Shown here: positions 14,463 through 21,927 of the stretch, piece by piece | Numbering within the stretch: the stretch's first letter is position 1 | Layout of the letters: each line of letters starts with the position of its first letter | From: Deltaproteobacteria bacterium | GTDB taxonomy: Bacteria; Myxococcota_A; Polyangia; JAAYKL01 | DNA: 21,927 bases | NCBI GenBank assembly: GCA_011389755.1 | Contig: JAABTR010000094.1 | Span: forward strand, 1 to 21,927 | Direction of reading: 5' to 3' | Position numbers and translations under genes: made by a program | Notes under the pieces: model-generated | The model's database searches: none | Told to the model about the DNA's origin: nothing | The model's input: only the letters and a program-made list of their open reading frames with translations

Positions 14463-16127
14463 ATGAAAGGATGTCCGACCTGTGGACAGCGTTTTTGGGA
14501 CGGGGAGGAGTTTTGTCCCAAGGACGGGGCGACCTTGGTCGAGCTCAACGACGAGGGCCGAGATCCCATCGTCGGGATGACGATAGATGGTCGCTACAGC
14601 ATCGAACGGAAGTTGGGAGAAGGGGGCATGGGGGTCGTTTACCTGGCGACGCATGCTGTCATCGGGAAAAGATGCGCTCTGAAATTACTCAGGGGAGATC
14701 TGGCGAGCCAAGAAGACGTCGCGGAGCGGTTTGTCCAGGAGGCGAGAGCAGCGGCGGCCATCGGCAACGAGCACATCATCGAGATCGCCGACTTCGGCAG
14801 AGCCCCGGACGGAGCGCCCTACTTCGTCATGGAGTACCTCGACGGGGTCGATATCCAACATGCGCTCAAACAGAGCGCTCAGTTCGATGTCCAGCGCTGC
14901 CTCGATATTCTCGTCCAGTGTTGTGAAGCTCTGGCGGCGGCTCATGACGCCGGCATCGTGCATCGCGATCTCAAGCCCGAAAATATCTTTCTCATCGAAA
15001 AGAACGGCCGATCGGATTTTGTAAAAATTCTCGATTTCGGGATCGCAAAGGTGGCGCGCGAGTCGGGTCGGCTCACGCGCACGGGGATGATCTTCGGCAC
15101 ACCTCAGTACATGTCTCCCGAGCAGGCTGCCGGCACGTCCATCGACGAGCGGACCGACATCTACTCACTGGGCATTATCATGTACGAGATGCTCTGCGGC
15201 CGGGTGCCCTTCGAGGCCGACACCTTCATGGGGGTCTTGACCAAGCATCTCTACGAAGAGCCCATTCCGCCGAACCGCCTCGTCCCGCCCGTCAAGATAC
15301 CCAGCGCCTTGGAAGCCGTCTTGCTCACCTCCATCGCCAAGAAGCCGGATAGGCGTTACCAGTCCATGCGCGATATGTGCGATGACTTGGTCGCCGTGCA
15401 AGAGGGGCGTGCTCCACAAGGGGCCAAAGACGCGATGCGACGGATCGGCGACTCCACCGCCCCCCCACCGCCCCCCTCCAGCGTTTTGGGGGGCGAGGTG
15501 GAGCGCGCAGATGAGCTCGAGGCGTTTGGGAAGCCCAAATGGCCTCTGTGGGCAGGGGTCGCAGGGGTCGTAGCGGTCGTCGCGTTGGCCCTGGCGTTCT
15601 TTTGGGGACCTTTTGGCCGCGAGGAGGCGCTCCACGCGGCTGTCGTCTCGCCGGTCCCAGAGGCCCAGCCGGATGAGGAGCCCGAACCCTCCTCGGTGGA
15701 CCAGCCGGAGCGCGAGGCCGATTCAGAGCCCGGGTCGGATCTCCAAGACGACAAAGAGGCCGCCGAGGCAGAGCTCGAGACGCAGATCAGATTGCGCTCG
15801 AATGCGCCGGGCGCCGAACTCTATCTAGGAGGCTCCCTGGTCGGGACGCTCCCCTACGATATTCCGCGCCCGACGAGCGAAGCAGCGGCGGTGAAGTACG
15901 TCGTCAGAGCAGCCGGCTACGAGGAAACTTCGTTCTTGGCGACGCCGTCGACACCTGAGCGAAGCCTCGTAGAGCTCGATAAGTCTTCGCAAAAAAAGAA
16001 GGTAAAACGAGCCGTCGGGCAATTGAATCATTCGAAGAAGAAAAAGCAGACGGACGCCCAGAGCAAAAAGGTCGAAAAAAAGAAACGCATCCTCGGCGGT
16101 GATATCGCTGACCCATGGGCTCAGTAG
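14463..16127 (+). CDS. Membrane Hanks-type Ser/Thr protein kinase with N-terminal zinc-ribbon-like element and PEGA domain
   Basis: The 554-residue protein starts with a zinc-ribbon-like element, 'CPTCG' (Cys4, Cys7) and 'FCPKDG' (Cys18, Asp21), common at the N-terminus of deltaproteobacterial kinases. The kinase domain follows (about 42-310): loop 'GEGGMG', ATP lysine Lys74, 'HRDLKPEN' with Asp169, 'DFG' Asp191 and 'SPEQ'. A proline-rich linker leads to one transmembrane helix (about 360-382), an acidic Glu/Asp/Pro-rich stretch and a PEGA domain (about 442-505). A strongly Lys-rich segment and a terminal 'GGDIADPWAQ' close it. The ATG at 14463 is preferred over 14457 because GAGAGG (14449-14454) is 8 bases from it and only 2 from the other. 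It precedes the SLOG and tilS genes closely. Kinase activity is expected from the intact motifs; the signal sensed is unknown. Confidence 0.95.
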   Translation: MKGCPTCGQRFWDGEEFCPKDGATLVELNDEGRDPIVGMTIDGRYSIERKLGEGGMGVVYLATHAVIGKRCALKLLRGDLASQEDVAERFVQEARAAAAIGNEHIIEIADFGRAPDGAPYFVMEYLDGVDIQHALKQSAQFDVQRCLDILVQCCEALAAAHDAGIVHRDLKPENIFLIEKNGRSDFVKILDFGIAKVARESGRLTRTGMIFGTPQYMSPEQAAGTSIDERTDIYSLGIIMYEMLCGRVPFEADTFMGVLTKHLYEEPIPPNRLVPPVKIPSALEAVLLTSIAKKPDRRYQSMRDMCDDLVAVQEGRAPQGAKDAMRRIGDSTAPPPPPSSVLGGEVERADELEAFGKPKWPLWAGVAGVVAVVALALAFFWGPFGREEALHAAVVSPVPEAQPDEEPEPSSVDQPEREADSEPGSDLQDDKEAAEAELETQIRLRSNAPGAELYLGGSLVGTLPYDIPRPTSEAAAVKYVVRAAGYEETSFLATPSTPERSLVELDKSSQKKKVKRAVGQLNHSKKKKQTDAQSKKVEKKKRILGGDIADPWAQ

Positions 16128-16140
16128 TTCGAGAGGTCTC

Positions 16141-16656
16141 ATGACGAGAAAACCGATTGTCGCCGTCGTGGGTGCCGCGACCGTGACGGAAGATATCGCC
16201 GACATCGCTTACGACGTCGGGCAATCCATAGCGCGCGCCGGATGGAATCTGCTCTGCGGCGGAGGGCAGGGCGTCATGCTGGCGGCCTGTCGCGGCTTCG
16301 CCGAGGCCAGGCAGCTCGAGTCCCAGGTCGCCGTTGGGATACTCCCCTCGGACGACGCGGATTTCGCGAACGAGTACGTGGACGTCGCGATACCGACGGG
16401 GCTGGGCTGGGCGCGCAACGCCGTTGTGGCGCGCGCCGGGGATGCCATGATAGCGGTGGCCGGCGGCAGCGGCACCCTGTCCGAGCTCGCCTATGCGTGG
16501 CAGATGCAAAAACCTATCGTGGTCATGGGAGACTCCGGAGGTTGGTCCGCCGAGCTCGCGGGCCGCTGCCTCGACGATCGCAGGCGGGATCCGGTGCTGA
16601 GCGCGGCTACGGGCAGCGAGGCCGCTGCGCTGCTCGAGAAGACCTTCGGGCGATGA
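16141..16656 (+). CDS. SLOG/LOG superfamily protein, TIGR00725 type
   Basis: This is a single-domain Rossmann-like protein of 171 residues related to LOG/'lysine decarboxylase' family proteins and the DprA fold. The nucleotide-binding features are 'CGGGQGVM' after strand 2 and 'GGSGTLSELA' near the C-terminal half. The conserved 'GWARNAVVARAGDAMIAV' segment between them is typical of TIGR00725. Some relatives release cytokinins or bind nucleotides, but no activity is established for this subfamily. The ATG at 16141 has GAGAGG 4 bases upstream; an in-frame GTG at 16099 lies inside the kinase gene and is unlikely. It sits 13 bases after kinase 2, and its TGA overlaps the tilS ATG by 4 bases, so the three are probably one transcript. 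Confidence 0.88.
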   Translation: MTRKPIVAVVGAATVTEDIADIAYDVGQSIARAGWNLLCGGGQGVMLAACRGFAEARQLESQVAVGILPSDDADFANEYVDVAIPTGLGWARNAVVARAGDAMIAVAGGSGTLSELAYAWQMQKPIVVMGDSGGWSAELAGRCLDDRRRDPVLSAATGSEAAALLEKTFGR

Positions 16657-18047
16657 TTCTCGATTCTCAGGCTCTGGCACGCGACCTCGAAGACCGGCTC
16701 GCGCGCTCTTTCGCCGCCCTCGTTCCGCGGGGGGAAAAGGTCCTGTTGGCTGTGTCCGGGGGGCGCGACTCCACGGCCATGATGTTCGCTTCCAAGCGCG
16801 CCGCCCTCGAGGCGGGCTGCCTCTTCAGCGTGGGGTTTGTCGATCACGGCCTGCGGGCAAAAGCGCAAGACGAAGGCCAGCTCGTCGCCCGGCAAGCCGG
16901 CGAGCTCGGTTTTGAGTTCGCCTCCAAAAGGATCGCCTCGGGCGAAGCGCGAGCTGCTCGGGAGGCCGGCTCCCTGCAAGAGTGGGCGCGCCGGCGGCGG
17001 TACGAGCTCTTGGCGGATATCGCCCGCGATCACGGATGCTCTCACATCGCCACGGCGCACACGGCGTCGGATCAGGCAGAGACCCTCCTCATGAGGATGT
17101 TGCGCGGCAGCGGCATCGATGGTCTGGGGGGCATCATGCCCCGCCGGTCACTCGACGGATGCCCGAGCGTGGAGGTCGTCAGGCCGATGCTCTTCGCGAG
17201 CCGGGATCAGAGCCGGGAGTACTTGATCTCCATCAAAAAGAGCTGGTCCGAAGACCCTTCGAATCACGAGCCTCGGTATACCAGGGTGCGGGTGAGACAA
17301 GAGGTCTTGGCGGTGATGGAGAGTCTCGCCCCGGGGGTCTCGAGGAGGATGGCCGCTCTGGCCGACGAGGCCCGGGACCTGGTGCGTTTGCTCGAGTCCG
17401 ATGGATTCCTCGATAGCGCGATCCTCGAGCCGCTCAGGTTGGGCGGCGGCGTCCGGGTCGCCCGCGAGACGTTCGAAAAGCTGCCCCCCAGCATCCACAC
17501 GAGGGTCATCCGCAGGGCGCTGCGGCGGGTCAGGGGAGACCTGCGTCGCCTGGAACGACAGCACGTCGAGCAGGTCACGCGGCACGTGCGCCAAGGTGAT
17601 GCGACCGGGGCCCTCCCGCTGCCCGGAGAGGCGCTCGTCTTTGCCGACCGGGGCAGCTTGTACGCGTTCCCAGGGGCGCTTCCGGAAAAACCCAGCGGCG
17701 CGGGGCAGCTCACTGCGGTGGGAGCGGGGTTGTGGAGTGTCCGGTTCGCGGCCTTGGGGGTCGCCGCAGAGATTCGAGCGCGTTCTTTTGAGGACATCGA
17801 GGACTGGGAAGTTCGGGCGCGCCGCCGGGGGGATCGGATTGTCGACTCGCACAAGAAGATGAAGGAGCTTTTTCAGCATCATCGTGTGCCGGTGTTCTAT
17901 CGAGATTACGTCCCGTTTTTGGCGAGACAAGACCGGGTGATAGCGTGTCCGATGATGCTGTCGAGCCGGGTTCGCGGGGTCAGCGTGACCTGGACAGTGG
18001 ATAGCAGCGCGCCCGTTTTGGACATCGGGTTGATCGCGAGCCGATAA
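16653..18047 (+). CDS. tilS: tRNA(Ile)-lysidine synthetase
   Basis: This essential cytoplasmic enzyme uses ATP and lysine to convert cytidine 34 of the CAU-anticodon tRNA(Ile) to lysidine, so that it reads AUA. The 464 residues contain the N-type PP-loop 'SGGRDS' (35-40), then 'DHGLR', 'TAHTASDQAETLLMR' and 'GSGIDGLGGI', all hallmarks of TilS. The region 'DPSNHEPRYTRVRVR' matches the family 'DxSN...RNxxR' segment, except that the usual Asn after Arg is Val. The C-terminal TilS domain is recognisable from 'RRRGDRI' and 'HKKMKELFQHHRVPVFYRD'. The open frame extends upstream through the SLOG gene, but the real start is the ATG at 16653, which overlaps the SLOG stop (ATGA). FtsH follows after 113 bases; a tilS-ftsH order is common in bacteria. 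Confidence 0.95.
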   Translation: MILDSQALARDLEDRLARSFAALVPRGEKVLLAVSGGRDSTAMMFASKRAALEAGCLFSVGFVDHGLRAKAQDEGQLVARQAGELGFEFASKRIASGEARAAREAGSLQEWARRRRYELLADIARDHGCSHIATAHTASDQAETLLMRMLRGSGIDGLGGIMPRRSLDGCPSVEVVRPMLFASRDQSREYLISIKKSWSEDPSNHEPRYTRVRVRQEVLAVMESLAPGVSRRMAALADEARDLVRLLESDGFLDSAILEPLRLGGGVRVARETFEKLPPSIHTRVIRRALRRVRGDLRRLERQHVEQVTRHVRQGDATGALPLPGEALVFADRGSLYAFPGALPEKPSGAGQLTAVGAGLWSVRFAALGVAAEIRARSFEDIEDWEVRARRRGDRIVDSHKKMKELFQHHRVPVFYRDYVPFLARQDRVIACPMMLSSRVRGVSVTWTVDSSAPVLDIGLIASR

Positions 18048-18056
18048 AATCAGCGC

Positions 18057-18085
18057 TTGACTTTCTACGTCAAAGTAATAATGGT
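18057..18085 (+). promoter_or_regulatory. Possible ftsH promoter with overlapping inverted repeat
   Basis: TTGACT (18057-18062) is a good -35 box; TAATGG at 18079-18084, 16 bases on, is a poor -10. TTGAC and GTCAA form an inverted repeat around 7 bases (18057-18073), so a regulator might occupy the -35 region. About 75 bases of leader would precede the ftsH GTG. Confidence 0.35.
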
Positions 18086-18160
18086 CCCTTGGTAAAAGTA
18101 CGTTGTGCAATAAACAAGAGACGCTGGGTACGCAGTGTTTTAAGTATTTAGGGGCTCGCA

Positions 18161-19987
<1,827 letters not shown>

Positions 19988-19999
19988 GGTTCGTCGAAC

Positions 20000-20857
20000 G
20001 TGAATTGGGCCGAAAAACTGCAAACCGATCGTCCTCTCATCATGGGGATCTTGAACGTCACTCCGGATTCTTTTTCCGACGGTGGGCATTTTTTCGGCGT
20101 TGATGCAGCGGTCCAGCGCGCCTGCGCGATGGTCGAGGCCGGCGCGGATATCATCGATGTCGGAGGAGAGAGCACGAGACCCGGGAGCGAGGGGGTGGAT
20201 GCCGACGAGGAGGTCCGCCGGGTCGTGCCTGTCATCGAACGCATCTGCGGCACGCTCGACACAGCTGTCTCCATCGACACCACCAAGGTCGCGGTCGCGG
20301 CGCGCGCCTTAGAGGCGGGCGCCCGAATTATCAACGATGTGTCCATGCTGCGCCGGGATGAGGGGCTGGCAGCGCTCGCCGCGGAGTACGGGGCGCTCCT
20401 GGTCTTGATGCACTCTCGCAAGAACCCCGCGGACATGCAGCGGGACGTGGTCTACGACGACGTTGCCTCGTCGGTCAGAGAAGAGCTCGAGGAGGCGGCG
20501 AACAAAGCGATGGCCCAAGGGGTGCCGCGAACCTCTATCTGGCTGGATCCGGGGATCGGCTTCGCCAAGAACACCTCCCACAACCTCCAGGTTCTGTCGC
20601 GCCTCTCGGAGCTCGTCGCCTCCGGCTTCCCCGTGCTCGTCGGGCCTTCGCGCAAGGCGTTTATTGGACAGCTGACCGGCGCTGAGGTCGGGTCCCGGGT
20701 GGGCGGCACGGCCGCGGCGGTGACGGCTTCGGTCCTGGCGGGTGCTCGGGCAGTCCGTGTGCACGATGTCGAGGTGATGGGTCAAGCGGCGCGGGTCGCG
20801 TACGAGATAGCGAAGGCGGGGCGACGAAACAGGGATGACGGCAGGCCGGATGAGTGA
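20000..20857 (+). CDS. folP: Dihydropteroate synthase
   Basis: This folate-pathway enzyme condenses 6-hydroxymethyl-7,8-dihydropterin diphosphate with p-aminobenzoate to give dihydropteroate; it is the sulfonamide target. The 285 residues form a TIM barrel with the family signatures 'MGILNVTPDSFSDGG' (15-29, pyrophosphate loop), 'DVGGESTRPGS' (pterin/pABA loop), 'SIDTTK', 'INDVS', 'LDPGIGFAK' and 'GPSRKAFIG'. The C-terminal 'HDV' of the barrel end is present. The GTG start at 20000 is supported by GTGAGG about 10 bases upstream, within the ftsH stop region. It overlaps the cdaA start by 8 bases, which suggests coupled translation. Confidence 0.97.
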   Translation: MNWAEKLQTDRPLIMGILNVTPDSFSDGGHFFGVDAAVQRACAMVEAGADIIDVGGESTRPGSEGVDADEEVRRVVPVIERICGTLDTAVSIDTTKVAVAARALEAGARIINDVSMLRRDEGLAALAAEYGALLVLMHSRKNPADMQRDVVYDDVASSVREELEEAANKAMAQGVPRTSIWLDPGIGFAKNTSHNLQVLSRLSELVASGFPVLVGPSRKAFIGQLTGAEVGSRVGGTAAAVTASVLAGARAVRVHDVEVMGQAARVAYEIAKAGRRNRDDGRPDE

Positions 20858-21927
20858 TGTGCTTTCCAATATTTGGAACGGGGCCACGGATGGAACGGGC
20901 ATGTTCAGCGCCATTTTAGACCTCGTCATCGTCTTTTACCTCGTCTACATCACTCTTTTGCTGATCCGTGGGACGCGCACCGTCCCCATGGCCCTGGGGC
21001 TCTTGCTCATCGTGGTTTTGTACCTGGGCAGCAGCTACTTTGGGCTGGCGACCACCTACATGCTGCTGGATCAGTTTATGGAGGTGGCGGTCATATTCGC
21101 ACTCATCATTTTCCAAGACGACATCCGCCGCGCGCTCGTGAGGATGGGCCGGTTCGCCTGGTTCTCAAAAGCCCAAGAGAGCCAAATCGTCGAAGAGGTG
21201 ATCAAGGGCGCGGCGATGATGGCGTCAAAGCGCATCGGCGCCATCATCGTCTTTGAGCGAGATGCCTCCTTGTCCGAGTTCACCGAAGAGGGCACCAAGC
21301 TCGATTCCACGGTGACCAAGGAGCTCCTTTACACCATCTTCATCCCCCGCATGGAAAACCCCCTGCATGACGGCGCAACGATCATAAAAAACTATCGTGT
21401 ATCAGAGGCCGGGGTCCTTTTGCCCCTGTCATCGAACACCCGCCTCGATAAGACCCTCGGGACGCGGCACCGAGCCGCGCTCGGTGTCACCGAGCAGACG
21501 GACGCGGTGTCGATAGTCGTGTCTGAAGAGCGGGGGACAATATCCCTTTGCTTCGCTGGTCGGATGAGCAAGAACCTCGACGCCGCCTCGTTGCGAAAAG
21601 CGCTTCACGGCCTGTTCTCCAAAGAGAAAATTAAAGAGCGCAAGAAAGCGGCGGAGGAGCGTAAGACAAAGGCCATGAGGAGGCCCTCCACCATCCCGGG
21701 GGCGCCTGTCGAAGAAAAAAAAGAGCAACCCGGCGAGGACGAGAAGACTCCTTTTGGACCTGTGTCGGAGCTCATAAAGCCCGAGAAGAGGTTTCTGGAA
21801 GACGCGCATAAAGAGACCAAGGAGCAGCGCCTCAGCGAGGCGAAGATCGCCCTGGCCAAAGAGTTGGTTGAGACGGAAAACCACGACGAAGAGAGTTCAC
21901 AACGACAAGCTGTCTCAGGTGAAAAGG
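20850..21927 (+). CDS. cdaA: Diadenylate cyclase CdaA, 3' partial, with extended C-terminal tail
   Basis: This membrane enzyme condenses two ATP to cyclic di-AMP, a second messenger usually tied to potassium, osmotic and wall homeostasis. At least 359 residues are encoded before the window ends. Three N-terminal transmembrane helices are visible (about 19-38, 45-63 and 70-90), then the DAC domain (about 105-255). This has both catalytic motifs, 'DGA' at 174-176 in 'PLHDGATI' and 'RHR' at 206-208 in 'GTRHRAALG', followed by 'SIVVSEERGTIS'. Most CdaA proteins end near residue 270-280. Here a Lys/Glu-rich hydrophilic extension continues for at least 80 residues and looks disordered or helical. 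The ATG at 20850 lies inside the end of folP. Genes for a YbbR/CdaR-type regulator and GlmM often follow cdaA and may lie just beyond the window. Confidence 0.93.
   Translation, partial: MSDVLSNIWNGATDGTGMFSAILDLVIVFYLVYITLLLIRGTRTVPMALGLLLIVVLYLGSSYFGLATTYMLLDQFMEVAVIFALIIFQDDIRRALVRMGRFAWFSKAQESQIVEEVIKGAAMMASKRIGAIIVFERDASLSEFTEEGTKLDSTVTKELLYTIFIPRMENPLHDGATIIKNYRVSEAGVLLPLSSNTRLDKTLGTRHRAALGVTEQTDAVSIVVSEERGTISLCFAGRMSKNLDAASLRKALHGLFSKEKIKERKKAAEERKTKAMRRPSTIPGAPVEEKKEQPGEDEKTPFGPVSELIKPEKRFLEDAHKETKEQRLSEAKIALAKELVETENHDEESSQRQAVSGEK

Noticed and set aside
15552..15568. Fourth GGGTCGCA octamer, inside kinase 2
   Set aside because: It falls in the Gly/Val-rich transmembrane coding segment and has no palindrome partner, so codon bias explains it.
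16242..16652. Upstream extension of the tilS frame
   Set aside because: The extra 137 residues are an out-of-frame, Arg/Gly-rich reading of the SLOG gene; the overlapping ATG at 16653 is a normal coupled start just ahead of the PP-loop domain.

Overview
The window is about 22 kb of dense, GC-rich (roughly 60%, judged by eye) bacterial chromosome with short intergenic gaps and no mobile element, rRNA, tRNA or CRISPR array that I can see. Gene content points to a deltaproteobacterial lineage such as Myxococcota or Bradymonadota. The pointers are two large Hanks-type Ser/Thr kinases with PEGA domains, a TPR solenoid protein, an mce-pccB pair, and a tilS-ftsH-folP-cdaA run of the kind found in deltaproteobacteria. 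The lineage is inferred from family composition and was not tested by phylogeny.

Layout, left to right. Bases 2-3226 hold the 3' part of a TPR protein gene and an unrecognised 517-residue beta-rich protein, on the plus strand and probably co-transcribed. Bases 3250-5296, on the minus strand, are methylmalonyl-CoA epimerase followed by an acyl-CoA carboxylase carboxyltransferase, which is propionyl-CoA/methylmalonyl-CoA metabolism. Bases 5398-6734 are a secreted alpha/beta hydrolase overlapping a small lipoprotein. Bases 6900-8594 are the first membrane Ser/Thr kinase. Bases 8785-13188 are metabolic: an archaeal-type class I fructose-bisphosphate aldolase, a TIGR01777 epimerase overlapping or abutting a glycerol-1-phosphate dehydrogenase-like gene, then a phosphatidylserine synthase-type CDP-alcohol phosphatidyltransferase. 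A LipM/LplA-like lipoyl or octanoyl transferase lies on the minus strand at 13121-13870 and overlaps the 3' end of the phosphatidyltransferase. A gene-free stretch of about 590 bases follows, with G-rich tracts and paired palindromes. Bases 14463-18047 hold a second membrane Ser/Thr kinase with an N-terminal zinc-ribbon-like element, a SLOG (TIGR00725) protein and tilS, tightly packed. Bases 18161 to the end are ftsH, folP and a diadenylate cyclase (cdaA) that runs off the window.

Functional themes are membrane lipid precursors (dehydrogenase-like enzyme, PssA), regulatory signalling (two PEGA kinases, c-di-AMP synthesis), envelope proteolysis (FtsH), and core metabolism (propionate route, aldolase, folate, lipoate, tRNA lysidine). 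Nothing in the window is plainly a new defence or mobile system. The most interesting points are the glycerol-1-phosphate dehydrogenase beside a CDP-alcohol phosphatidyltransferase, the similar C-terminal architecture and tails of the two kinases, the charged C-terminal extension of CdaA, the palindromes upstream of kinase 2, and a quadruplex-capable G tract in the long intergenic gap.
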